This document shows, piece by piece, positions 1 to 9,586 of a DNA stretch of 64,000 bases (positions within the stretch are counted from its first letter, which is position 1; each line of letters starts with the position of its first letter). A program made the translations under genes and the position numbers. The notes under the pieces were generated by a model that made no database searches, was not told where the DNA came from, and worked only from the letters and a program-made list of their open reading frames with translations. The stretch is from CAVOGJ01 sp963700865 (GTDB lineage: Bacteria > Planctomycetota > Planctomycetia > Pirellulales > Pirellulaceae). The stretch spans positions 248,001-312,000 of the forward strand of contig CAVOZC010000022.1 in NCBI GenBank assembly GCA_963700865.1, given 5' to 3'.

Positions 1-245
1 CAGCCTCGCTCTTACTCAAACCATCCATACGCCCTAACTTAACGGGCGACTTCCTGCCCCCATCGACCGCCGACGAGCTTGGTGACTGCCCCCGTTTGCC
101 ACAGTCATTGTTGAACGCGGCCGAAACGGCCGCGCGACGGGGACGTCTCTCGACCAACGGCGACTTGTTCGATTAGGATAGCACGGTAATCTGCGAGTCT
201 CTGATGACTCGCGTGGAATACTGCGTCTGAACAAAGGACGGTGCC

Positions 246-3200
246 GTGGCCGTAACCGTTGCGGAGTTTAGCCTTGACGAGTTTGGAGGTGGCAATCCGC
301 TGCAGGTGCTCGATTTGGGCAACGGACTGAATGTGGCGTTGGCGGCGGATGCGGCGGGTCGTTCGCAGCTTCTGCAGGTCATTCCCTGGATACTTTTTGG
401 TCCAGACGACTATTTTCCGGCGTCGGACGGCGATCTGGACCACGTGCTGGCTCCTGGAAATCGAGGGCGGGCCCGCCTGAGCACGGACCATGGCGTCTTT
501 GAGGTAGAGCGGACGTGGGGCAGAGACGGGGCAGCGAGTTCGCTACGGGTGGTGGCCCGGGACGGCGAAGCATACGGGCCGGAGACCCTGGCCCGCCTCG
601 TCGAAGGCGTGACGCCCAGGGCGTATCGGTCGGTATTTGCCTTTGATCTGCTGCGGTTGCGCCGCATGGTCCGTCATGACGCACACGGGCGCGAAAAGAT
701 TGGCCGCCTGGGGTCGTACCTGCGGCGGAAGTCACCCCAGTGGGACTCGGGGGACGCCTCCCCCGCACTCCAACTTCACACGATCCAAACTCGGTTGGGC
801 GAGTTGACGCACTGGATCGACGCGCAACGCGCCCTGCGTTCGGACGAGCCCCCCTCGCCGCTCGGCGACTCGGAACGGCTGCGAGAAGAGGTGCAACGGC
901 TGGATACGGAGTTATCAGAGTCAAAATCGAAGCTGGAGCAACTACAAACCGAGATCGATGAGACGATGGCGGCCCGGGACATCCAGCGGGTCAAGGTTCG
1001 CTTACGGGACGTTTGTCGCGACCTGGCCGATTCCCGACCGTCCAAGTCGATCGAGCAGACGATGGCATTGGAGAGCGAGGCGGATCGTCGGCTGGCTGAC
1101 AAGCTGGCAGCGGTGAAGCAGGAGCTGAAGGACCTGTCAGCGGAGCGTGATGAGCTTCGGCAGCAAGGCAAGGCACTCGGGAATCTGAAGCGGTTTCAGC
1201 AATGGAAGCCCCAGATCGATGCGATCTTGACTCAGGAAAAGGCGCTGGTCCGCGAGGAAGCCGCCATCGAGCAATTGCTGCAGAAGACAAGCGATTCGGA
1301 ATCTCGCATCGAGTCAGAACGGTTGCAGGCGGCCGCACGGTCCGAACTGGCTTCCGCGGGAACGGGCCGCTTCGACGCGCACACGCGGGTCCGTATTGAC
1401 GCTCTGGCAGAGCGCCTGCGCGAGGCGGAGCGGGAAGTGCAATTGGCGCAAGAGCGCTTGACGCGGGCGGAGTCGGTGAGTCACTTGACGGCCGAGCACC
1501 TGAGCCGCGCTTCGACGTACGCCGCGCACCCGGAAGACGCCTTGGCGGTTCAGGAAGCCGAGGCCCGACTGGCTGAGTTGCGTGAGCTATCCGAACAGGA
1601 CAGCGAATTACGGCAATTGGAGATCGAGCGGGATGACTTGCAGGAAATGGTGGGCCGTCTTTACGCTCGCCAGCTGATGCCCTTTCGCATGGCTCTGGCG
1701 CTGGGCGCTCCGTTCATGGTGGGCGTCGCGATGATTCTTTACGGGCTGGTACTACGCCGCGGCAATACCGACTGGCGTTTGATCCTACTCGGTTTCGCGG
1801 CGGCAGCGACATCGGCCTTGCTGAAGATGTCCGCCGATCGGGGCACAAGTGATGTCCTGCAATCGGCCCGACATCGACTCGGCCGCGTGCAGCAGTTGAT
1901 CGACGAGATCACAACGTTGGGTGAGCGAGGGGCCGTCCCAGGCATGGCCCTGACTCGCCAGATTGAGGAAGCCGAACGCGAGGTGGCTCGTCTTCAAACG
2001 CAAATCGGCTCCCGCGAGACCGGCCCCTCTCCGCTAACGAACGAGATGGCCAAGGAAACCTCATCGATCGAGTCTGCCCGACTACAACTGAATGACGCGC
2101 GCCGCCGCGACGCCGACGTCAAGCAGCAGTGGCGTGAACTGATGATTGAACTCGATCTCACCCCCAACTTGACGCCAGTCCATGCCCGCGAGGTCTTGGC
2201 AGAGCGCGCGGCCCATGCGCCGCCACCATCCGCGCCGATGCATCGCAGTTGGAGTTTCATCTGCAGCAGTTACGGTCCGAGGTCGACCGTCGTCGAGACT
2301 GGCTGAACGGTCTCGCGGGACAAGCTCGGCAGCTTGCCAAGGAACTTAATTACCCCGTTTCGAGTGGCCGCATTGCGGAGCAGATGGATATTCTCCGCGA
2401 GGCGATCAGCGAGCACAGGGATCGACTTCAAGCGCGCAAGCAAATAACCCAAGGCATGAAACGGATCCGCCAAAAACAACTTCGCCTGCGCGATCAGGGC
2501 CGGCGGTTATCCGATCAACGCCGCAAACTAGAGGATGACGCGCGGCTGCGCAGAGAGCAGTCCCGTCTGGAAAAAAGGGTCAAGGCGGATCGCATCAAGG
2601 CGTTGAAAAAACAACGAGACGAACTGCAGCAGGAATTAAACGAAATTCGCGAACGCCACGCCTTGACTGAGGAATCGCGGTTGCTGGAAATGGCCGACGA
2701 TGAGCTGAATGCCAGGCTGGAGAGTCAATCCGCACGCCGTGCGCGGATCCAGGATCGCTTGCTGAAGCAAAGCGAAAAGCGCGGCCGCTTGCGGGCCTTA
2801 CTGAGCCTGGATCAGGAGGAATCGACCGCGAACGGAAAACCGCTGCCCGCCTGGGAACAGTTGGTCGAAAAAGCACAGCAAGTGTCCCAGGCCTGCGAAG
2901 TCGCGTTGCGCAACGGTCACGCGACCGCCACCACGGCCAATGGACACCGCTACTTCTATCTCGAACTCGCCGCCGGCTATCTGCAACTCCTATCGGCCGG
3001 TCAGTTCGTCCACATTGCGATCCAGGATGACGAATCGGTCGCCCTCACCGATCATCACGGACAAGTATCGAGACTGGAAGACTTGCGACGCGAACATTAC
3101 GCGAATATTTACTACAGCATGTGGCTCGCGCGACTGGACTGCTTTGCGGCGCGTGGACTCCGTTTACCCATTGTCATGGAGGACCCGCTCGAAGCCACCG

Positions 3201-3487
3201 ATGGGCCTCGGCGATCCATCGTCGCCCAATTGCTGATCGACTTTGCCGCCAAGGGACATCAGGTCATCCTGGTGACCGCGGACCCGATCAACGCCGACTT
3301 GTTCGCCCATCTCGATGTGCCCATCGCCGATGTGGCTCAACGCCAACCTCTACCGGTGCCCCCTCCTTTGGCGGCTCCCGAAATTCCACCGACGGCTGAA
3401 TTCGCACGACCGCAACGCGGCTTGGTTGACGGGCCCGTTGTCGATTCCGAGACAGCGGACGAGCCACTGTTTCCGCCGTTGGGATGA
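246..3487 (+). CDS. YhaN/Rad50-like coiled-coil ATPase (frameshifted)
   Basis: About 1,080 residues in two frames: 246 to about 2217, then about 2219 to 3487. The break lies near AERAAHA, where losing one base restores continuity, so I treat it as one gene. GTG start at 246 with AAAGGAC at 234-239. The architecture is SMC/Rad50/YhaN-like: an N-terminal ATPase half ending in PWILFG, long coiled coils (about residues 200-430 and again in the second half), two hydrophobic segments in the middle (about 475-530), and a C-terminal half with LPIVMEDPLEATD as the Walker B region. The P-loop is degenerate: ADAAGRSQ stands where GPNEAGKST is usual, so the lysine is Arg. YhaN-family proteins are usually paired with an SbcD/YhaO-type nuclease; any such partner would lie left of the window. 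A role in DNA-end or membrane-linked DNA metabolism is inference. Confidence 0.75.
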
Positions 3488-3508
3488 ACGGCATTTCACA
3501 GCGTCCCC

Positions 3509-5971
3509 CTAACGAGGGCGGCGCCCCGTGGGTACTTCCACCCGCGACCAGAAAGGATGCTGCCGATCGCCCCGCTGCCGCGCATCTTCCAGCATGACGG
3601 CGACGTTGGGAGAGACATCAAGCGTCGGCGACTTGCCATTCACATAGATGGATACGTCGCTGTCGAAATCGACCAGTTCCGGCGAAAGCCACAAGGTGGC
3701 CGCTGCCGTTCCCGTCTTGAGCACGATATTCCGCTTTTCGCGCACATCCGCCTCAATCAGGGCGGGTCGCACGGCGCGGACGGGCCATTGGGCGGGCAGC
3801 ACGAGGCTGCCACTGGGAATCCCATCCACCTCGAGCCACCAGAAAAAATTATCCAGCGGCCGCATCGTGCTGACTTCGAATTCTCGAGGAAAGAAATCTC
3901 GCTTGTGATAGCCCATCCAGGTGAAGATACGCTGGATTTCGTCCTGAAAGTGTTCGTGCCCCCGACCCCGATATTCGACAATCATCGTGTCATAACCGGT
4001 ATGAGTGAGGAGGCGATTCCAATCGCGGGCGTTGAGATCGAGCATGCGACCGTCCAGCGCGCCCCCGACAAAATAGAAGGGGACCAACTTGGCATTCTCC
4101 CAGTAGCGGGACACGTAATTCGGCGAGTCGCGGTCACCATATTCCGCCACGGCGGAGATCGGGATCACGCCCGCCCACAAATCTGGATGCGCGAGCGCGA
4201 TATCCCACGCGGCGTCGCCGCCCATGGAGTGTCCCGAGAGATAAACACGGTCACTGTCGATCGAGAATCGATGCAGGGCGTCGCGCAGCGCGTAGAGTAC
4301 GGCCGCATGCTCCCGTGCCGAATAGCCGTATTCTCGCTGACGATAGCTGGCCCATTCCGGAGCGATCACGATATATCCATGACGGGTCGCCTGCCCGCTG
4401 CGCAAACCTGACTTTTCATCCCAACTACCGGCCCACCATTCGATCTGCATTTCCGGCGTACTCCCCGCGGCGTGCAGGGTAAGAATCGTCGGATAGCGGC
4501 GACTCGCGTCGTATTCCGGAGGTAGTTGCACGTGGTACGTGACCGTCTCGCCGTCGAGCGCTCCGGGCGTTACCAGTCGAAATTGGCCCCGCGGTTCGGT
4601 ACTCGGTGCGTCCATGCCAGCCGTTGCGGTCGCGCGATCGTTGTCGGCCGATGGAGCCGCATCTTCTGGCGGAGGATCGGGCTGAAACCGGTCTCGCAAC
4701 CCGGGTGTCAATAAGGGAGGCCGCATTGTCGCCAGTATCCGCGCCACGTAACCGGGCGCCCCGCCCTCGAGACTGGCCAGTTCGGCAACCAACTGCTCGC
4801 GGGTGGCCGCATCGGGTGACGTCAAGTACCGTCTGACGATATCACGGACCTTCCAGAGCGACGTGGCGACGGACAGATTATCCGTCCCGGACCCGTCCAA
4901 TAACCAGCCGCTCAAGGCAAGCGCCAGTTTTTGCTCGTCCTTAAGCTCCGCATCCTCCAGCAGCCGCAGGTAATCGGCCATCCGGGGCAACGAATGATCG
5001 TTCAACTCCGCAGATAGCTCCTGCAAGAACGGATCAAACGTTTCTCGCGGCGCTCGCGGGCCCAGCGTCTTCACTTGCGTCTGGATAGCGTCGATTACCC
5101 GCCGTCCCTTGGCCGCCTGCGCCGCGTACGCTTCCGTCAGCTCGCTGACTTCCAAGAGAATTTCGCCAGCCACATCCTCATCGGGAAACTGCTGCAGCAG
5201 CGCGGCAACCAATTGGTGCTGTCCCGACTCCTTCCGCAATTTGATTTCGTCCAGAAGTTGACGCGAACGCAGCTGCCGCAGCTCTTTCAGTTGTTGCTTG
5301 AGGGCCGCCAGGTCAGGAAACTTCTGGATGGCTTCCCGCAGCTCGTCCTCGGCGACGCCGTAGCGCTCCGCTTGCATGTACAACCGCACCAGACTCAAGC
5401 GGACGTCCGGATCATTCATGTCGAGATGATGCGCGATGATCTTCTGCAGGGTGGTCCTGGGAATCGAACTCGTGGCGACCCGCATGTCCCACACGTAACG
5501 GCGTTCGGATCGCAAGCCTTGTAGCCGTGTCCAGGTCGGCGTGATTTCCGTGATCCCTTGAATCACGTCAATCCGGCCTCGAGGCGTGAGCATGGAGAAC
5601 GTCCGGCGCCCCCATTCGTCAAAGGGGGTGATACCGACGATTCCCCCCACGTTACCGATGCGGTTTCCTTCCAGAATCACGGGCTGCTTCAAGCGAATTC
5701 TTTCAGGCGTCTCCACCTGCGGCCGTTTGTTGGCAACCTGGTAAAAGGAAACGAACGTTCGCGTCAGTCCGTCATCCACAACAACGATCAGCTCCACGTT
5801 CACTTCACCACCGCCGGTCCGCGGAGCCAGCACATCATCTCCCAGACTGGCGATCGAGGCGGTCTTTCCCTTGATGACCATGCCATTCTTCAGATCCAGA
5901 TAATCGCCCGCGGCCGAACGAAAACTGGCAAGCCCGACGAGTAAAATCAGCCAGCGCGCAAACAATTTCAT
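3509..5971 (-). CDS. Secreted alpha/beta hydrolase with TPR-like N-terminal half
   Basis: About 820 residues. I start at the MKLFARW methionine because a signal peptide follows directly (hydrophobic LILLVGLASF, then AAGDYLDL); an in-frame ATG 8 codons upstream would only add charged residues. The N-terminal part begins with a DLKNGMVIKGK stretch, then a helical region with degenerate tetratricopeptide-like spacing. The C-terminal 350 residues form an alpha/beta hydrolase of the esterase / PHB-depolymerase-like type: the nucleophile elbow is GHSMGGDAAW and the likely catalytic His is in RGRGHEHFQ. The acid residue is probably in GGALDGRMLD. Predicted to be exported and to cleave an ester or peptide bond; the substrate is unknown. 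It is convergent with the YhaN-like gene, with 21 bases between the stops. Confidence 0.75.
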   Translation of the reverse strand: MKLFARWLILLVGLASFRSAAGDYLDLKNGMVIKGKTASIASLGDDVLAPRTGGGEVNVELIVVVDDGLTRTFVSFYQVANKRPQVETPERIRLKQPVILEGNRIGNVGGIVGITPFDEWGRRTFSMLTPRGRIDVIQGITEITPTWTRLQGLRSERRYVWDMRVATSSIPRTTLQKIIAHHLDMNDPDVRLSLVRLYMQAERYGVAEDELREAIQKFPDLAALKQQLKELRQLRSRQLLDEIKLRKESGQHQLVAALLQQFPDEDVAGEILLEVSELTEAYAAQAAKGRRVIDAIQTQVKTLGPRAPRETFDPFLQELSAELNDHSLPRMADYLRLLEDAELKDEQKLALALSGWLLDGSGTDNLSVATSLWKVRDIVRRYLTSPDAATREQLVAELASLEGGAPGYVARILATMRPPLLTPGLRDRFQPDPPPEDAAPSADNDRATATAGMDAPSTEPRGQFRLVTPGALDGETVTYHVQLPPEYDASRRYPTILTLHAAGSTPEMQIEWWAGSWDEKSGLRSGQATRHGYIVIAPEWASYRQREYGYSAREHAAVLYALRDALHRFSIDSDRVYLSGHSMGGDAAWDIALAHPDLWAGVIPISAVAEYGDRDSPNYVSRYWENAKLVPFYFVGGALDGRMLDLNARDWNRLLTHTGYDTMIVEYRGRGHEHFQDEIQRIFTWMGYHKRDFFPREFEVSTMRPLDNFFWWLEVDGIPSGSLVLPAQWPVRAVRPALIEADVREKRNIVLKTGTAAATLWLSPELVDFDSDVSIYVNGKSPTLDVSPNVAVMLEDARQRGDRQHPFWSRVEVPTGRRPR

Positions 5972-6195
5972 GGCACCATCTTCGGGGGGACACAAGTGAA
6001 GTGATCGGTGGACGCGCCTTCGGGCGGAGCGGCCATCATGCCGCGGGCGTTGGACCGGCGGGCCGACTCGCGAAGACGACCTGTACGCTGGAAACGGCTA
6101 TTTTTGCACCCGTTTTGACTCATTCTGGCACGAGATCCGTATTTCCGGCAAAGATACGGCGAAAGTACCGGTTATAGTATGCGAACACAATCCAA

Positions 6196-6225
6196 TTGAC
6201 AGCGCCGGACAACGCACGGCACAAT
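6196..6225 (+). promoter_or_regulatory. Candidate sigma-70 type promoter
   Basis: TTGACA at 6196-6201 followed 18 bases later by CACAAT at 6220-6225. It sits just upstream of the small membrane-protein gene at 6266. The -35 is perfect and the -10 matches four of six positions. No experimental support. Confidence 0.35.
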
Positions 6226-6265
6226 TCGCAGTCCGGTAATGTATGGTGCCTGCGAGCCACGCTTC

Positions 6266-6544
6266 ATGAATTTACACCGTCCTTTACGCAAGCTGGTTCT
6301 TTGCTTGCCTCCTCTTGTCGTGACGCTGGCCGTCACGCTCGCCGCGGCGGCGGCGGCTCGCTGGGCCGGCGACGCATGGGCTGCTCGCTTTTTGTCCCTA
6401 GCGGGACTGTTGAGCGGGCTGGCGGTGTGTGTCAACGTGATTCTGCTTGTGGGCCTGCTGGGGCTACGCGATCTGCTGGAGGACCCACCACGTCGACGCC
6501 ACGGTCGTCGAAGACGACGGCGGCCACCGGCGGATCGGTCCTGA
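6266..6544 (+). CDS. Small two-helix membrane protein, hypothetical
   Basis: 92 residues, not recognised. Two long hydrophobic stretches (about residues 10-32 and 42-68: LCLPPLVVTLAVTLAAAAAA and LAGLLSGLAVCVNVILLVGL) predict two membrane helices, followed by a very basic tail (RRRHGRRRRRR) that should lie in the cytoplasm. An upstream in-frame ATG at 6239 is possible, but the second ATG puts the positive N-terminus directly before the first helix. It stands alone between convergent and divergent neighbours and is followed by two copies of a dispersed repeat. The function cannot be told from sequence. Confidence 0.5.
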   Translation: MNLHRPLRKLVLCLPPLVVTLAVTLAAAAAARWAGDAWAARFLSLAGLLSGLAVCVNVILLVGLLGLRDLLEDPPRRRHGRRRRRRPPADRS

Positions 6545-6548
6545 ATCC

Positions 6549-6572
6549 CGTAGCGTGGCCGTCCCGGTCGCG
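6549..6572 (+). repeat. Dispersed 24-bp repeat, GTAGCGTGGCCGTCCC family
   Basis: CGTAGCGTGGCCGTCCCGGT followed by CGCG, directly after the stop of the small membrane-protein gene. One of eight copies seen in intergenic parts of the window. Confidence 0.7.
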
Positions 6573-6680
6573 CACCGCCACCGGCCATGCACCACCGCTG
6601 GGAGTCCGCCGAGCGCACGGCGACGGTCGATCGGGGCCTTTCGACAGTCAACGCAGCCGAGGACCGCTACGCTACCATCC

Positions 6681-6704
6681 CGTAGCGTGGCCGTCCCAGC
6701 CGCG
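6681..6704 (+). repeat. Dispersed 24-bp repeat, GTAGCGTGGCCGTCCC family
   Basis: Same orientation as the copy at 6549; differs from it at two positions (CCAGC for CCGGT). It lies in the gap before the stop of the VWA gene on the other strand. Confidence 0.7.
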
Positions 6705-6718
6705 AAAGGCCACAACGC

Positions 6719-8429
6719 TCAGGCAATGATTTCGCGGCGGTGAGCGACATAGTCCCACACGACATAGCGGTCGAGATCGCCTCCCGCCGTGAAAAACACG
6801 CGGCCTTTCGTCGATTTCCGCCAGGCGATGGGCAAAGCGAATGTCTTCCTGACTCTGCGACCAGCTCGGCACGAGAAAAATATTGATGGTAATCCCCTCA
6901 CGGTGACACAAGCGGGCCTCGCGCAAGGTGGCTTCCTCCGTCCGAGGATCGGGCGGATAGAGCATGAAGAGCATCGAGTCCTCAAAATGCGCCGTGGGCA
7001 GGCCGTCGGTAATCAGAATGATCTGACGATTGGGCGTATCGGTCGACGCGAGTTGCAGCCGAGCCATCTGCAGACCGTGTTGGATGTTGGTGAAGTGGGG
7101 ATGAATCAGCGCTTCACTCACGTCGTCGCGACTCATGTCCACGCATAGCCGCACCCAGGGGTCGTGGATGGTTACCGGCTTGGGCAGCAGATGCGACAAT
7201 CTCGCCCGGTGATCGCAGCTTGGCAAACGTGTACATTTCGATCATCCGCAGGAAATCGCCCGGATACTCGCTGCGGATCAGGCCGTCCAGGGCCAAGGCC
7301 ATCCGTTTGACGTTGATATACTGCCCGCCGTATCGCATCGAACCGCTCATGTCCATCACCACAGCTGTCGCGCACTTGGGATGGTTTCGAGTCCGGTGGA
7401 TTTCGATATCCTCTTGTTTCAATCGCAACGGCAGCCCGTCGCTTTCGCGAAGCATCGCGTTGATGAGGGATTGGGGGATGTCCATGTTGGCCAGACAATC
7501 GCCGAATTCGTACGATTTTGTCTGTTGCATTTCGACCGCGCCTTCACCAACGACGCCGTTGGGATGTCGGCCACTACGAGACGCCTGCAGTTGGCTAAAA
7601 ATGCGTTGCAGCAGTTTGCCCTGAAACAGGCGATAGGCCTGGGGCGTCAAGCGATAGGCCCCGCGGCTCTCTTCCAGCCCTTGCCGGCTGGCCATTTCGC
7701 GGATGTAATCCTCGATCTGTTGCTGCAGCGCGGAGAGATTCTCCATCTCGCCCGGCTCGACAAACTCAGACAGCTTATCCATGTCGATGATGCCAACCGT
7801 GGCGTTTTCCCGAGCCTCTTCGAGCTGTTTGAGCAGTTCGTCGATCTTTTCCAGCTCTTCTTTCACTGCCAGGGCCTGCGGAATCGTCAGCTTCTCCCGC
7901 CCCGTGAATTCGTACTTCGCTGCCAACTCGTCGATCTCGTACTTTTCACCCAGCCGCTCAATCAGTTGCACGACTTGGCGGGCGAATTTCGAGCCATCGC
8001 TGCGGATGCTGTACCAGAGTCGCTCCAGATCATAAATTTGCTCCTCTCGCACCGCCTGCTCGAAGCGGGCACGAAATTTCTTCGGGACGGCAACGCCGCG
8101 GGCGTCATCCCGAAACTCGCGGTCGGCTGTCTGGCTGAACCGTCTGCGCGTTTCATAGGTCGCCAGAATCTTCCGCTTCCGCTCCATCAGCATCGCGATC
8201 AGCGCATCGATGCTAGGCCCCAGCCCAGCGATCTGGCTGGGGTCGATCTTTACTGCCCGCGCCAGTTGCTCCGGGCGTCAACTCGCCGCATATCACCAAA
8301 GGCGAGCAGGTGTTCAAAGGCGCCCGAAACGAGATCTGGAGGCGGCGCCGTGGGGCTGGGAAATCGCTGGGGATTGTACTTTTGATATGTGTGGACGATG
8401 CCGCCGACGGGTCGTGCTTGCTCACTCAT
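6719..8429 (-). CDS. VWA-domain protein, partner of MoxR-type AAA+ ATPase (frameshifted)
   Basis: About 565 residues in five reading-frame pieces. The start is ATG at 8429 (MSEQARPVGG). Frame changes fall near 8265 and 8225 (N-terminus), near 7195 (after SPGEIVA) and near 6810; the last piece ends GGDLDRYVVWDYVAHRREII. The middle holds a helical region rich in Glu and Lys. The C-terminal von Willebrand factor A domain carries a perfect metal-ion-dependent adhesion site, MDMSGSM, with TDG (ITDGLPTAH) further on. VWA proteins of this type act with a ChlI/MoxR-like ATPase, as in Mg-chelatase ChlD/ChlI; that ATPase is at 9587-10996 on the same strand. Substrate unknown; a chaperone-like or chelatase-like role is inference. 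Repeated clean shifts into the correct frame point to sequencing indels. Confidence 0.75.
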
Positions 8430-8826
8430 CGAATGCTATTACTCTTTTTAAAGGGTTCCGCGGTCTCCATCGCGCGACCGCTCGCCGCAGAAGCAAGCCG
8501 GTCCGTTTCCGACGCAAATCAAATCTTGGCCCAACCACAACCAACCGGTATCCTTTTCCTACTGGCGTCCGAGCATTCAAGCGCGGCAACGGTCGTTCCT
8601 GCCTTTACCTTTCAGGCTCCCGCAGGAAGCCAGCTCGGCACAACCAGTTCACCGAGGTTTTTGCACCGCGTACGGGGATTCCGCAGCTTCAACTATACGC
8701 AATCGGCCCGAACAGCGAGCGCCGGGCTCCGCGCTCGGCCGAACTTTTTTCCACCTGTTAATACTTGGTCCGTGCCCCGGCCGATGAAAAGCATGCGTGG
8801 CTCGCGGGAGGAGGTCCCTCATTCCC
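8430..8826. other. Intergenic region between divergent VWA and YfcE-type genes
   Basis: 397 bases without a credible gene. It probably holds the promoters of both neighbours. The only structure I see is the hairpin at 8703-8750. Confidence 0.4.
8703..8750 (+). terminator. Terminator-like hairpin followed by a T run
   Basis: TCGGCC (8703-8708) pairs with GGCCGA (8737-8742), and inside it GAGCGC (8717-8722) pairs with GCGCTC (8731-8736). ACTTTTTT follows at once. No plus-strand gene lies upstream, so it could instead be a leader structure of the phosphodiesterase gene at 8827. Confidence 0.3.
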
Positions 8827-9333
8827 TTGAAAACGATTGGCCTGATCTCTGACACGCACGGGTACTTCGACCCGCGAATTCCCGAGCTTTTTGCCGGCTG
8901 CGACGAGATTTGGCACGCCGGTGATTTTGGATCGTTGGACGTCTCCTCCGCCTTGGCGGCATTGAAACCACTGCGTGGAGTCTACGGCAACATCGATGGC
9001 CCTGAGCTGCGAGCCGAACATCCGCTCGATCAACGCTTCACCTGTGCCGGACTGGACGTTTGGATGACACATATCGGCGGTTATCCAGGGCATTACGAGA
9101 AACGAGTAAGGCTAGAGCTTATTGCGACACCCCCGGGTCTGCTGATCTGCGGACACTCGCACATTTTGAGGGTCAAGCCCGATAAGCAACTGGGGCTGTT
9201 GCATCTCAATCCAGGCGCCGCCGGCCATCAGGGCTTTCATAAGCTGCGAACCATGATGTTGCTCACAATCGCCGACGGTCAAGTCGCGAGGTTGCAAGCG
9301 GTGGACCTGGGTCCGCGGGGGCGCCGCTCGTGA
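8827..9333 (+). CDS. YfcE/MJ0936-type metallophosphoesterase
   Basis: 168 residues. Small binuclear-metal phosphodiesterase of the YfcE family, which hydrolyses phosphodiester bonds of unknown natural substrate. Family metal motifs are all present: GLISDTHGYFD (D-x-H), HAGDFGS (G-D), GVYGNIDG (G-N-x-D), LICGHSHILR (G-H-x-H) and LLHLNPGAAG. I chose the TTG at 8827 because GGGAGGAGGT lies at 8806-8815, 11 bases upstream; a GTG at 8797 would place the Shine-Dalgarno inside the gene. It lies between the divergent VWA gene and the convergent AAA+ ATPase. Ordinary length for the family. Confidence 0.85.
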   Translation: MKTIGLISDTHGYFDPRIPELFAGCDEIWHAGDFGSLDVSSALAALKPLRGVYGNIDGPELRAEHPLDQRFTCAGLDVWMTHIGGYPGHYEKRVRLELIATPPGLLICGHSHILRVKPDKQLGLLHLNPGAAGHQGFHKLRTMMLLTIADGQVARLQAVDLGPRGRRS

Positions 9334-9440
9334 AGCGGCGATTTACACTGACCCTGCCTCTCGCACCACGAATTGCAAGTACCTTCCAAAGAGGAGCATT
9401 GCTTAGCCAGTCATCGCTGGCGTTGCAGTCGCTTGGCATC

Positions 9441-9513
9441 CCACAGAGAAAAGTTCGCGGTGCGTGACCTCGGCTCTGTGGTCTCTGTGGCTCCGTGAGA
9501 AATGACCGCCGGC
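9441..9513 (+). repeat. Solo diverged copy of the CTCCGTGGCTCCGTGAGAA element
   Basis: CACAGAGAAAAG near 9442 and TCTCTGTGGCTCCGTGAGAA at 9482-9501, followed by a GCCGGCA block. This matches the inner part of the 298-bp tandem units at 49438-50630 (TCTCCGTGGCTCCGTGAGAA, then CTGCCGGCA). It lies downstream of the phosphodiesterase gene. Confidence 0.55.
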
Positions 9514-9586
9514 ACCCGTCACGCACCAGACTAGAGCGCTACTCGGCTGATTATCACCCGCATGAAACGAGCGAGACTGCCGCGGC

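Noticed and set aside
3..176. Open frame from the left edge on the plus strand, possibly the C-terminus of a nuclease gene paired with the YhaN-like gene
   Set aside because: 57 codons only, no recognisable motif, and other frames in this stretch are just as open; cannot be supported without the sequence to the left.
2200..2260. Programmed frameshift in the YhaN-like gene
   Set aside because: No slippery heptamer with downstream structure is evident, and many other genes nearby show the same kind of break, so an indel error is simpler.
5075..5524. Plus-strand 149-codon frame antisense to the secreted hydrolase
   Set aside because: Shadow of the well-supported minus-strand gene, created by GC-rich codon use.
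8310..8852. 180-codon plus-strand open frame
   Set aside because: Overlaps the VWA gene start antisense and the phosphodiesterase gene in another frame; no conserved features.
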